From NCBI GenBank assembly GCA_964617145.1, contig CAZTVN010000008.1, positions 1 to 26,867 on the forward strand: a stretch of DNA of 26,867 nucleotides, written 5' to 3'. This DNA is from CAZTVN01 sp964617145. Lineage in GTDB: Bacteria; Patescibacteriota; Gracilibacteria; UBA1369; JACRIC01. Under the pieces are notes generated by a model. That model had not been told where the DNA came from and did no database searches. It saw nothing but the letters and a program-made list of their open reading frames with translations. This document shows, in pieces, positions 15,426 through 23,681 of the stretch. Position 1 is the stretch's first letter. Each line of letters begins with the position of its first letter. Position numbers and translations under genes: made by a program.

Positions 15426-18020
15426 ATGCCAAAAAAGAAAAATAAAGACGATATCATCCCTGAATCACAAAACCCTGAAGAAGAAAGTCAAGAAAAAGAT
15501 GACACGCAAAGTCTCAACTTAAACTATCGGATAGGAGAAGTCACTCCAAAAGACATTTCGCAAGAGATGGAAGAGTGTTACCTCGATTACGCTATGAGTG
15601 TGATTGTATCGAGAGCTCTTCCCGATGTACGTGACGGGCTAAAACCGGTTCACCGACGCATTCTTCATACCATGAACGAGATGGGACTTAGGTCAAGTGC
15701 GAGATTGCGAAAATCCGCAGCCGTCGTCGGTGAAGTACTCGGAAAGTACCATCCTCATGGAGATGCCGCGGTATATGATTCCATGGTACGTATGGCCCAA
15801 GATTTTGCACTGCGTTATCTGCTCGTACAAGGTCAAGGAAATTTTGGTTCAATTGATGGAGACTCTGCGGCAGCCATGCGTTACACGGAAGCAAAAATGA
15901 CCAAACTCTCCGAAGAAATGCTCTCTGATATTGATAAAGAAACCGTAGAATGGCAAGAAAACTATGATGGAACGCGTAAAGAACCAAAAGTTCTGCCAAC
16001 AAAGATTCCCCAATTACTCTTAAACGGATCAATGGGTATCGCAGTTGGAATGGCAACAAATATTCCTCCACATAATCTCGGAGAACTCGTCGATGGGCTT
16101 ATACATTTAATCGATAATCCCGAAAGCACCATTGAAGAACTCATGGAATTCGTCAAAGGACCTGACTTCCCCACAGGAGCCACTATCTACAATATTGAAG
16201 CCATAAAAAGCATGTATGTGAATGGTCGAGGAGGAGTCATAATTCGCGCCAAAGGAGAAATTATCGAAAGAAAAAATGGTCGAATCCAAATCATCTTCAC
16301 GGAAATCCCCTACCAAATCAACAAATCTTCTTTAATAACAAAAATAGCCGAACTTGTCCGCGATAAAAAAATCATTGGAGTGCAAGATCTTCGTGATGAA
16401 TCCAACAGAGAAGGCATTCGAATAGTTGTAGATCTCAAAAAAGACGCGTTTCCCAAAAAAGTGATGAATCAACTCTACAAATTCACCTCACTCCAGACAA
16501 CCTACAACATGAATCTTATCGCCCTTGTGGATGGCATACAACCTCGACTTTTAAACCTAAAACAGGTTCTCGAATATTTTATCATTCATCGTCAGGAAGT
16601 CATCACTCGTCGGACACAATACGAGCTTAAAATAACAAAAGAAAGAGCTCATATTCTCGAAGGCTTAAAGAAGGCTTTAGACCATATCGACGAAATAATT
16701 GAAACGATCAGAAAATCAGGAACGAAAGATGAGGCGCACGAAAATTTAATGAAAAAATTCAAACTTTCTGACAAACAATCTTCCGCCATTCTTGAAATGA
16801 AATTACAAACGCTCGCTGGACTCGAACAACAAAAAATCATTGATGAATATAAAGAAAAACTCGCTCTCATCGATCATCTCGAAGATCTTTTGAAAAGTCC
16901 GAAAAAAATTCTTGGAATCATTAAAGAAGAACTTGCTGAAATGAAAACAAAATACGCCGACGAAAGAAAAACAATCATAATCCCACAAGCTCTCGGTGAA
17001 ATCGGTTCAAAAGATTATATTCCAAACGAACCGATGATCATCATGCTCAGCAAAGAAAACTATATCAAACGCGTAAGCCCTTCGAGCTTCCGATCACAAC
17101 GACGTGGCGGAATTGGAGTAGTTGGAGCGACAACAAAAGAAGAAGACGAAATCAAAATAATCGCCAATGTAAAAAATCACGACGAACTTCTATTCTTCAC
17201 AAATTTTGGAAGAGTATTTAGACTTCCCGCCTACGAAATACCTCAATCATCTCGCACCGCAAAAGGACAAGCCATAGTAAATCTTTTACAACTCGGAAAA
17301 GATGAACGAATAACAGCTATGCTCTCGGCGCGAGACGGAAAATTTTCAAGCGAATACCTTGTAATGGCAACAACAAAGGGCACCGTAAAAAAAACGCACG
17401 TAAACCAATTTGAAAATGTGAGAAAAAGTGGGCTTATCGCGATAAAATTACGAGACGATGATTCTCTGGAGTGGGTAAAAGAAGTAAACCCCGGAGATGA
17501 GATCATGATGGTAACAAAACTTGGCAAATGTATTCGATTCGACGAAGCCGATGTAAGAGATATGGGAAGAGCTTCAATGGGCGTACGAGGGATCAAAGTC
17601 AAATCAAACGATAGAGTAAAAGAAATGGATGTTCTAAAAAATCCTGAAAATGCGAAACTTCTCATCATTACCGAAAACGGACTCGGAAAACATTCACTTG
17701 TCACCAACTATCGCTTCCAGTCTCGAGGAGGAACTGGCGTAAAAACAGCGAAAATTACAACAAAAACAGGTCCCGTCATGAGCGCCAAGATTATAACCGA
17801 AGATCAAAAAGGCGATCTTATTATCATGTCAAAAAAAGGACATGTTATTCGCATGGCCTTAAACAGCATTCCAACTCAAGGACGAAATACTCAGGGAGTC
17901 TACATGATGCGCGTCAAAGGTGATGACAAAGTGGCCTCCGTATCAATTATGCGAACAGAAGAAGGTTTAGAGGAGATACAAAAAGAAGAATCAAAAAAAG
18001 AACAGGCTGTGATGCTGTAA
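15426..18020 (+). CDS. gyrA: DNA gyrase subunit A
   Basis: Breakage-reunion subunit of DNA gyrase, 864 residues. After a charged N-terminal extension (1-~45), the winged-helix/tower core starts at LDYAMSVIVSRALPDVRDGLKPVHRR. The catalytic tyrosine is Tyr153 in AAMRYTE. The quinolone-contact region is HPHGDAAVYDSMVRMAQ: the E. coli Ser83 position is Ala114, while Asp87 is kept as Asp118. The C-terminal beta-pinwheel contains a GyrA-box-like QRRGGIG, which marks gyrase rather than topoisomerase IV, and blade repeats such as FTNFGRVFRLPAYEIP and MSKKGHVIRM. The ATG has no Shine-Dalgarno sequence (it follows CCCCCT). It is separated from gyrB by three genes on other transcripts. Confidence 0.97.
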   Translation: MPKKKNKDDIIPESQNPEEESQEKDDTQSLNLNYRIGEVTPKDISQEMEECYLDYAMSVIVSRALPDVRDGLKPVHRRILHTMNEMGLRSSARLRKSAAVVGEVLGKYHPHGDAAVYDSMVRMAQDFALRYLLVQGQGNFGSIDGDSAAAMRYTEAKMTKLSEEMLSDIDKETVEWQENYDGTRKEPKVLPTKIPQLLLNGSMGIAVGMATNIPPHNLGELVDGLIHLIDNPESTIEELMEFVKGPDFPTGATIYNIEAIKSMYVNGRGGVIIRAKGEIIERKNGRIQIIFTEIPYQINKSSLITKIAELVRDKKIIGVQDLRDESNREGIRIVVDLKKDAFPKKVMNQLYKFTSLQTTYNMNLIALVDGIQPRLLNLKQVLEYFIIHRQEVITRRTQYELKITKERAHILEGLKKALDHIDEIIETIRKSGTKDEAHENLMKKFKLSDKQSSAILEMKLQTLAGLEQQKIIDEYKEKLALIDHLEDLLKSPKKILGIIKEELAEMKTKYADERKTIIIPQALGEIGSKDYIPNEPMIIMLSKENYIKRVSPSSFRSQRRGGIGVVGATTKEEDEIKIIANVKNHDELLFFTNFGRVFRLPAYEIPQSSRTAKGQAIVNLLQLGKDERITAMLSARDGKFSSEYLVMATTKGTVKKTHVNQFENVRKSGLIAIKLRDDDSLEWVKEVNPGDEIMMVTKLGKCIRFDEADVRDMGRASMGVRGIKVKSNDRVKEMDVLKNPENAKLLIITENGLGKHSLVTNYRFQSRGGTGVKTAKITTKTGPVMSAKIITEDQKGDLIIMSKKGHVIRMALNSIPTQGRNTQGVYMMRVKGDDKVASVSIMRTEEGLEEIQKEESKKEQAVML

Positions 18021-18062
18021 AGACATGATGAGTTTTTTTGACTACCATGACAGCCAACAAAC

Positions 18063-18091
18063 TTGCTCAAAAAAATTAAACCCACTATAAT
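18063..18091 (+). promoter_or_regulatory. Promoter of the exported TSP3-repeat gene
   Basis: -35 TTGCTC (18063-18068), a 17-base spacer and a perfect -10 TATAAT (18086-18091). A second TATAAT at 18116-18121 has no good -35 partner. Confidence 0.5.
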
Positions 18092-18132
18092 AACTTTAAA
18101 TAAAAAAAATTTTAATATAATTAAGTTAAGGG

Positions 18133-19398
18133 ATGAAAATATTTTTTCGAATCGCTCTTAGCACTATTTTCATAGTAAATATACCGACCTTTTTAACATT
18201 CGCACAAAGCGTAAATGACCTTTCAATATCGCAAAACGATATCTTTTTTTCCCAAACGAACGTCATCGAAGGCCAAACAATTCTTCTATACGCAACCGTA
18301 ACAAATACGGCAAATAAAGATCTTTTGGGAACAGTAAGATTTTATGACGGCAAGACAAGTAATCAAATAGATTCCGATCAGCCAATATCGGTTTTAAGTC
18401 AAAAAACTGATGATGTTTTCGTGACATGGACACCGACAAATGGCAGTCACACGATCATTGTAGTGCTTGATCCATGGGATTCAAGTATTGATGACCAAAA
18501 TAACAACAGTGCGCAGGTCACTATAAATGTCGACCGTGATACTGACCGCGATGGCATAGGCAATCAAAACGACAGTGACGATGACAACGATGGATACCCT
18601 GACAGCGAAGATTTTGCGCCATTAGACAAAAACGAGTCGGTAGATACGGACAAAGATGGTACGGGAGATAATAGCGATCTCGACGACGACAATGACAATA
18701 TACCCGATAGTCAGGATGAAGTCCCTCTCGATCCAACGGAAACAACCGACTCTGATAAAGACGGTATCGGTGATAAAGCTGATACCGATGATGATAATGA
18801 TGGATTATCTGATGAAAAAGAAACAAGTTTGGGAACAAATCCCATTCTCGCAGACACGGACTCAGATAGCATAAATGATGACAGAGATGCTCTTCCACTC
18901 GATCCAACGGAATCAAGTGATTTCGATAAAGATGGCATAGGAGACAATAAAGATCCAGATGATGATAATGACAATTTAAACGACGCTTCAGATCCTTTGG
19001 ACAATAATCATGGTCCTGTTTTAGTGCTTTCAAAAGTACCCAAAAAAGTAAAAATAAATGAAGAATTCTCCATATCGGCCTTAGATTCCTACGACCCTGA
19101 TGGAAAAATTGCAAAAATCGAATGGATTATCGATAAAAAAGAAGTAAAAAAAGGAGGAATTTTAAAACATGTTTTTTTAGAAAATGGCATACACACGTTA
19201 AAAATAAAAGCGATCGACGATAAAGGCGAAATCCGGGAAAAAAGCTATGAATTAAAAGTACGAAAAATCGATACCGCTATGCTTATTGTAAGCCTCTTGA
19301 TAGCTTTGAGTCTTGCATTTGGATATGTTTTCCATTATACTCGCCGCCGTAAATCTCAAATCTCCTCTCATCCTAAGACTAAAAAATCGTCAAAATGA
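18133..19398 (+). CDS. Exported, membrane-anchored CARDB / thrombospondin type 3 repeat / PKD-like protein
   Basis: 421 residues. A signal peptide (1-25, ending LTFAQ) is followed by a CARDB-like beta domain (~27-134, DLSISQNDIFFSQTNVIEGQ...LYATVTNTANKDL). Then comes a run of aspartate-rich calcium-binding repeats (about 135-297) of the form DxDxDGIGDxxDxDDDNDxxxD, as in thrombospondin type 3 and OmpA-associated repeats. Next is a PKD-like domain (~300-377, ALDSYDPDGKIAKIEW, IKAIDDKGEIREKSYEL). One transmembrane helix (AMLIVSLLIALSLAFGYVF) is followed by a short basic tail, so the protein is held in the membrane with its repeats outside. Calcium probably stiffens the repeats. The TGA overlaps the rpmE start by ATGA, an unexpected partner for a surface protein. 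Confidence 0.85.
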   Translation: MKIFFRIALSTIFIVNIPTFLTFAQSVNDLSISQNDIFFSQTNVIEGQTILLYATVTNTANKDLLGTVRFYDGKTSNQIDSDQPISVLSQKTDDVFVTWTPTNGSHTIIVVLDPWDSSIDDQNNNSAQVTINVDRDTDRDGIGNQNDSDDDNDGYPDSEDFAPLDKNESVDTDKDGTGDNSDLDDDNDNIPDSQDEVPLDPTETTDSDKDGIGDKADTDDDNDGLSDEKETSLGTNPILADTDSDSINDDRDALPLDPTESSDFDKDGIGDNKDPDDDNDNLNDASDPLDNNHGPVLVLSKVPKKVKINEEFSISALDSYDPDGKIAKIEWIIDKKEVKKGGILKHVFLENGIHTLKIKAIDDKGEIREKSYELKVRKIDTAMLIVSLLIALSLAFGYVFHYTRRRKSQISSHPKTKKSSK

Positions 19399-19757
19399 AA
19401 AAAACAGGCCATCCAACTTGGTATAAAGATGCCGTAACCATCTGTGTCTGCGGAAATATCATTCATGCAGGTTCCACCAAACCAGAACTTCACACAGAAC
19501 TCTGTTCAGCTTGTCATCCGTTTTATACAGGAAAACAGAAACTTGTTGATACGGCAGGACGAGTCGATAAATTTATGGCAAAAATGGCTAAGGCGCAGAC
19601 CCTAAAAGAAGAAAAAAAGACTCGAAAAAAGAAAGAAATCGCGCCCAAAGACGAGGCGGAAGGAGAGCTAAAAGACGATAAAGAAGTGAAAGAAACAAAA
19701 AAGATCGTAAAAAAAACAGTCAAAAAAACCGCTACGGCTAAAAGAAAGAAGGTTTAA
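19395..19757 (+). CDS. rpmE: Large ribosomal subunit protein bL31 with long basic tail
   Basis: bL31 of the large ribosomal subunit. The core (about residues 1-65) has HPTWYKDAVTICVCGNIIHA, HTELCSACHPFYTGKQK and the DTAGRVDKFMAKM helix. Its four cysteines (CxC and CxxC) make the zinc-binding form. The total length of 120 residues exceeds the usual 65-90 because of a Lys/Glu-rich tail (about 72-120) ending KKTATAKRKKV. The tail is probably disordered and may contact rRNA. The start overlaps the stop of the preceding exported-protein gene and has no ribosome binding site, so its translation may depend on that gene. Confidence 0.92.
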   Translation: MKKTGHPTWYKDAVTICVCGNIIHAGSTKPELHTELCSACHPFYTGKQKLVDTAGRVDKFMAKMAKAQTLKEEKKTRKKKEIAPKDEAEGELKDDKEVKETKKIVKKTVKKTATAKRKKV

Positions 19758-19774
19758 GGGAACAAAAATTCCTA

Positions 19775-19802
19775 TTGACAAACATTCTATATATAGTACA
19801 GT
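19775..19802 (+). promoter_or_regulatory. Promoter downstream of rpmE
   Basis: Consensus -35 TTGACA (19775-19780), a 16-base spacer and -10-like TACAGT (19797-19802). No gene begins within 280 bases, so its product may be a small RNA or a long leader. Confidence 0.45.
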
Positions 19803-19992
19803 TTTGCGTTGCTCAAAACACTCAAAGCAAGTGATGTTTTTTTTATGAACATTGATCCTCGTCGTGGCTCCTCCAAAAAAGCTTGATCTGTTTTGATAAA
19901 GAGCAGATATGCTTTGAATCGAACAAAAAAGTCTCATATGACTTCTGGAATAGAACAAGATCAATGCTTATGAGATTCACCTAAATCTAAAG

Positions 19993-20022
19993 TTGACAAA
20001 AATAATCTTTATTTGATAAAAT
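19993..20022 (+). promoter_or_regulatory. Promoter of the polytopic membrane protein gene
   Basis: Consensus -35 TTGACA (19993-19998), an 18-base spacer and -10 TAAAAT (20017-20022). The leader is about 55 bases. Confidence 0.55.
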
Positions 20023-20083
20023 TCAAATCCCTAGAACAAAAAACTGGGGTTTAAGCCAACTATTTCCCTATAACCTATAATTT

Positions 20084-21499
20084 ATGTCAAAAATTGAAGA
20101 TAACGGCATCCCTGCATTAGATTCAACTTTGCATGGAGAACCAGCTTTAAGGGAAATGACAGGGGGAGGAGTTGAGTCTCAGAGAGAACCGGCATTAAAC
20201 GAAACAAAACCAAGAAGTCATGGTAATGCTCCTCCTCGAAAGCCTATACCTATAAGAAGTTTCCGAAGCGCTATTCCTCTAGCACTTGGTTTAGCGGGAT
20301 TACCTTTTGTTGCTCGTGCAGATACGGCAGAAAATACTGAATCAATGGGAAGACCTCATCAATCAGGACCTTTAGAACCTGAACAAAATACTGCCGAACA
20401 ACAGGAACTTTCGGAAGAATTAGAAGCTATTTTTCAGGAGCTTTCGCGAGATCCAACAATTCAAGAAGGAATCAACGCTCTGAAAGGTTTTTTACAAGGA
20501 GATAGCACTCCAGATCAACAAGCTCTTGTTCGTGCTATAGGAACTTTGGATAAAAGTCTAGAAAATCACGCATTAAAAAACCGTTTCGATGAACTCGTCC
20601 GTGAGCAAGTAAGAAAAAATGATTTTTCTTCTCTTGATAAATTCTTAAAAGAATTAGGCCTAACTCTGTCTTCACAAAACATGTGGTATTTATATTTTTA
20701 TATAACCTCACTCGCCATGGGATTTGGAGTAGCATTTGACGTAATGGCTGCAAATCTCGGACGTTTTAGAAAATCAGAAAGTCTTACAGGAAATTTTGGA
20801 TGGGCAAGTGAATTAGGAGCAAGTCATATCATACTGCCTGTTGCATCAGGAGCTATGACCGCTCTTGCCATTAATAGTTCCTCAGTATTCGGAAGCCAAA
20901 TTGCTGATGGAGTAGAAAGAGGAGTAGCAGGTCTTTCGGCCTATTTGATAGCTCGCATTTTACGCGAAGAAATTTTTGAAGGAGAAGATGAGGAAGGAGA
21001 AAAAGCGGGAGCTATGGGTTCTACCAGAAAAACCGTAAGGGCTTTAGTTGCTGTCAATCTCGCAAATATGTGGGCAGTCTCAGCAGATAGTGCTTCAAGT
21101 GGCGGAGCGAAATATTTAGAAGCTCTGTTAAAACGCTGGACACAAGGTGAAATCCTCGAAAGCATCATAATTGGAGGATCCGTAGTATTTATCTGTTCTC
21201 TTGCTTCCGGAATGGGAGCTTTACAGGTAAAGAGAGCGTACAAAGAAGCGATAGCAAAAGGTTCTGACTTTTCAACAGAAGCAATAGAAAGGCTTCAAAA
21301 AATATGTTTGGCAGGAGAGACAGGAATTCTAGGATATTTTGCTCTTAATGCGGCAGTAAATGGCATGGCAAGAGCGGATCTCGGACGGGGATGGGTGGCA
21401 GTCTTAAGTGCGCTGGGAACAGCCGCGGTACTCGGAGGAAAAGACCTCTATGATGGAAGACAAGCTGAAACGAAAAAAGATAGTGAAAAAATATTGTAA
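20084..21499 (+). CDS. Polytopic membrane protein of unknown function
   Basis: 471 residues, not recognised. Residues 1-60 are polar, Pro/Gly-rich and probably disordered. A hydrophobic segment (about 63-80, AIPLALGLAGLPFVARADTA) looks like a late signal sequence. A soluble acidic helical part (~95-195) follows. From ~199 there are about seven hydrophobic helices, including MWYLYFYITSLAMGFGVAFDV, SHIILPVASGAMTALAI, ALVAVNLANMWAVSADSA, IIIGGSVVFICSLASGMGAL and WVAVLSALGTAAVLGG. The two membrane segments with an Asp (AFDVMAANLGRF and AVSADSASSGG) recall the duplicated Asp motifs of LysE-superfamily metal exporters such as MntP, but the match is too loose to name. It has its own promoter and is about 75 bases upstream of the gshA group. 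Confidence 0.7.
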   Translation: MSKIEDNGIPALDSTLHGEPALREMTGGGVESQREPALNETKPRSHGNAPPRKPIPIRSFRSAIPLALGLAGLPFVARADTAENTESMGRPHQSGPLEPEQNTAEQQELSEELEAIFQELSRDPTIQEGINALKGFLQGDSTPDQQALVRAIGTLDKSLENHALKNRFDELVREQVRKNDFSSLDKFLKELGLTLSSQNMWYLYFYITSLAMGFGVAFDVMAANLGRFRKSESLTGNFGWASELGASHIILPVASGAMTALAINSSSVFGSQIADGVERGVAGLSAYLIARILREEIFEGEDEEGEKAGAMGSTRKTVRALVAVNLANMWAVSADSASSGGAKYLEALLKRWTQGEILESIIIGGSVVFICSLASGMGALQVKRAYKEAIAKGSDFSTEAIERLQKICLAGETGILGYFALNAAVNGMARADLGRGWVAVLSALGTAAVLGGKDLYDGRQAETKKDSEKIL

Positions 21500-21534
21500 G
21501 ACGCTGAATAAAAATTTTAAAAACTTCGAGAAAA

Positions 21535-21563
21535 TAGTGAAAATTCCTCCAGAATGCTATACT
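21535..21563 (+). promoter_or_regulatory. Possible extended -10 promoter of the gshA operon
   Basis: TGCTATACT (21555-21563) is an extended -10 element with a poor -35 (TAGTGA, 21535-21540) 17 bases upstream. Transcription would start only a few bases before the ATG at 21574, giving a nearly leaderless message. Confidence 0.4.
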
Positions 21564-21573
21564 TCAAGTCACG

Positions 21574-22821
21574 ATGGTTTTAAGTATTCTCGAAGAAAAA
21601 TTCAAAACCCATAAAACGGCGATCGCTGAGTGGTTAAAAGAAAAAAAGTCGCAAGTAAAAGGTCCTTTTTATAGCTCAATAGATTTACGAAACGCCGGTT
21701 TTAAAATCGCTGCCATCGATGCCAATCTTTTTCCGGCAGGATTTAACAATCTCTGCCCAAGTTACACGCATCATGCGTCTTTACTTGCGAAAAATTATCT
21801 CGAAAAATTCTATCCTCAAACAAAATCGATCCTTTTAATCCCTGAGAGTCATACGCGAAATCTTTATTATCTTTCCAATCTCAAACGACTTGAAATAATC
21901 TTAAAAAGTGCGGGCTTTCATGTTTGCATCGGAACAATCCACCCTGAATTCAAAGACGAAGAAACCGTTTTGGAAACCGCAGGAAATGATCCTATCGTCC
22001 TAAAAAAAATTCATCACAGCGGCAACATATTAAAAGCTTGCGAGGAAATCCCCGATATCATTCTTTTGAATAACGATCTTTCAAAAAGCATACCAAACAT
22101 CCTCAAAAACATCGATCAACCAATAATCCCCAATCCCCTCCTTGGTTGGGCTTATCGAAAAAAAATCACCCACTTTAACTACTACAGACAACTTATTGAA
22201 GAATTTTCTACCCTCATTGATATCGATCCATGGATATTTTTACCGATCACCGAAGAAATGGATGAAGTTCACATTTCACATAAAAATGATAACGAAAAAA
22301 TAGCGCTAAAAGCGGAGGAATTACTCAAAAAAATCCAAAAAAAATACGACGAATACAAAATCAATGAACACCCTTACGTTTTCATCAAAAACTCAAGCGG
22401 CACCTATGGAATCGCAGTAGAAAAATTTGAATCTGCAGAAGAAATCAAAAATATGAATCGAAAACAAAAAAATAAACTTTCCGTTGGTAAAGGCAGTGTA
22501 AAAATCCATTCTTATCTTATTCAGGAAGGGATACCAACCATCGATCGATTTCGCTCTTACATTGCCGAACCGGTCATCTACCTCATGGGCAATGAAGTGA
22601 TTGGAGGATTTTTCCGCCTCAACGATGAAAAAGACGATAGGTCCAATCTCAATTCATCTGGTATGAAATTTTCGAAACTTTGTTTTCACGAAATCATGGG
22701 CTATCACAACAAATATGATCAAAAATGTGATCTTGAATGTCTCACGAAAATCTATTGTATCATAGCGACCATTGCAAGCATTGCTTCAGGTTACGAAGAA
22801 AAAAATATCGTAAAAAACTAA
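21574..22821 (+). CDS. gshA: Glutamate-cysteine ligase, GshA family of the Acidithiobacillus ferrooxidans type
   Basis: Joins glutamate and cysteine using ATP to make gamma-glutamylcysteine, the first step of glutathione synthesis, in the cytoplasm. 415 residues, as expected for the PF08886/TIGR02049 family, which is unrelated in sequence to E. coli GshA. Family motifs recognised: SSIDLRNAGFKIAAIDANLF with PAGFNNL (34-60), the ATP-grasp-like segment FIKNSSGTYGIAV (~268-281), NRKQKNKL (~294), a QEGIPTIDRF loop, AEPVIYLMGNEVIGGFFRLN and NLNSSGMKF (~358). The usual KADAGTYGMG reads KNSSGTYGIA here, so two positions of the nucleotide loop differ. No glutathione synthetase gene follows. Instead, ABC permease genes start four bases after the stop, implying one operon. 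Confidence 0.85.
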   Translation: MVLSILEEKFKTHKTAIAEWLKEKKSQVKGPFYSSIDLRNAGFKIAAIDANLFPAGFNNLCPSYTHHASLLAKNYLEKFYPQTKSILLIPESHTRNLYYLSNLKRLEIILKSAGFHVCIGTIHPEFKDEETVLETAGNDPIVLKKIHHSGNILKACEEIPDIILLNNDLSKSIPNILKNIDQPIIPNPLLGWAYRKKITHFNYYRQLIEEFSTLIDIDPWIFLPITEEMDEVHISHKNDNEKIALKAEELLKKIQKKYDEYKINEHPYVFIKNSSGTYGIAVEKFESAEEIKNMNRKQKNKLSVGKGSVKIHSYLIQEGIPTIDRFRSYIAEPVIYLMGNEVIGGFFRLNDEKDDRSNLNSSGMKFSKLCFHEIMGYHNKYDQKCDLECLTKIYCIIATIASIASGYEEKNIVKN

Positions 22822-22825
22822 GAAC

Positions 22826-23671
22826 ATGCTAAAAAAAATGGTTTCGTCACCTGCCTGCTGGGCAAGTAGGCGAAATTTACACAAATATTTCACGGTTTTT
22901 ATAACCACGCTGAAAGATTTTAAAGAATATCGAAGCCAATTTTACCTCACATACATTGGTTGGTTTACTCGACTTGTGATCATTGTTTTTCTCTGGAAAG
23001 CCATATTTGAGGGAAAAAGCCACATCGGCCATTACGATTTTAAAGATGCACTCACCTACTTTATGCTCACACAAATCGGAATGAGTTTTATTTTTTCGCA
23101 TGTTGGATTTCATTACGCGAGAGACATTGTAAGTGGAGATCTTTCAAATTATCTCCATCGTCCTATTTCATACCCCTTATATAAACTCGTTTTCGAACTT
23201 GGAAGAAATATAGCCAGAACTTTCATCGGAATCATATCGTATGGGATCATGATAATCATTTTTGCAAAATATTTTTCTTTTCACTTTTCTTGGACGATTC
23301 TTCCTCTCGCACTCTTAAGTTTTATACTTGGTTTTTTAATCAATCATTGTATGACGGCGCTCGTTGGAATACTTTCATTTTGGTTCACTGATACGACACG
23401 CTTGATTTACATCTATTTCTCAATCGTAACTATTTTTGCGGGATTAACCGTGCCACTCGATCTTTTTCCAGAAAAAATGTATACCATTCTCAAATTCACT
23501 CCACTGCCTTACAGTTTCTTTATTCCAGTAAAAATCTTACAAAACACCTATCAAGGACAAGAACTTCTCGAAAATGTTTTAGCACAAATATTTTTCACGG
23601 TCATTCTTATCGGAATCACTATCGCTTCCTACCGTCTCGGCCTTAAAAAGTATGAAGCCGTAGGGAAATAA
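22826..23671 (+). CDS. ABC-2 type transporter permease (first subunit)
   Basis: A 281-residue inner-membrane subunit of an ABC-2 transporter, resembling the COG4587/PF06182 group that works with a second permease and a COG4586-type ATPase. Six hydrophobic helices are visible, from FYLTYIGWFTRLVIIVFLW to ILAQ-type FFTVILIGITIASYRLGL at the end. The conserved pattern SGDLSNYLHRPISYPLYKL, which is typical of this group, follows helix 2. About 17 N-terminal residues (VSSPACWASRRN) are encoded by a palindromic repeat and look foreign to the family, which normally starts near KYFTVFITTLKDFKEYR. An ATG four codons in (22838) is an alternative start. The substrate is unknown. Confidence 0.88.
   Translation: MLKKMVSSPACWASRRNLHKYFTVFITTLKDFKEYRSQFYLTYIGWFTRLVIIVFLWKAIFEGKSHIGHYDFKDALTYFMLTQIGMSFIFSHVGFHYARDIVSGDLSNYLHRPISYPLYKLVFELGRNIARTFIGIISYGIMIIIFAKYFSFHFSWTILPLALLSFILGFLINHCMTALVGILSFWFTDTTRLIYIYFSIVTIFAGLTVPLDLFPEKMYTILKFTPLPYSFFIPVKILQNTYQGQELLENVLAQIFFTVILIGITIASYRLGLKKYEAVGK
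22842..22875 (+). repeat. REP-like short palindrome within the permease coding start
   Basis: TTTCG (22842-22846) pairs with CGAAA (22871-22875). Inside that, T-G wobble, C-G, then CCTGCC with GGCAAG pair imperfectly around a TGCTG loop. It is GC-rich against AT-rich neighbours and lies in frame in codons 6-17 of the permease. Confidence 0.6.
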
Positions 23672-23681
23672 TTAAAAAAAT

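Larger units (their letters stand above)
19758..20083 (+). other. 326-bp intergenic region with two promoters and hairpins
   Basis: No gene seen. It contains a promoter at 19775-19802 and, just after it, a weak hairpin (TTGCT...AGCAA, about 19812-19833) followed by T8 at 19840-19847. AAGTC-TCATAT-GACTT near 19928 is another short stem. A second promoter at 19993-20022 points at the membrane-protein gene. Either the first promoter makes a very short RNA, or the hairpin ends the rpmE transcript. Confidence 0.4.

Noticed and set aside
18521..19114. 197-codon minus-strand open frame rich in His, Tyr, Cys and Leu
   Set aside because: It is the antisense reading of Asp-rich calcium repeats (GAT/GAC reversed gives ATC/GTC-type shifts); its repetitive composition follows from the plus-strand repeats.
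20021..20045. ATTCAAATCCC resembling a tRNA T-loop
   Set aside because: No acceptor stem, D-arm or anticodon arm can be built around it.
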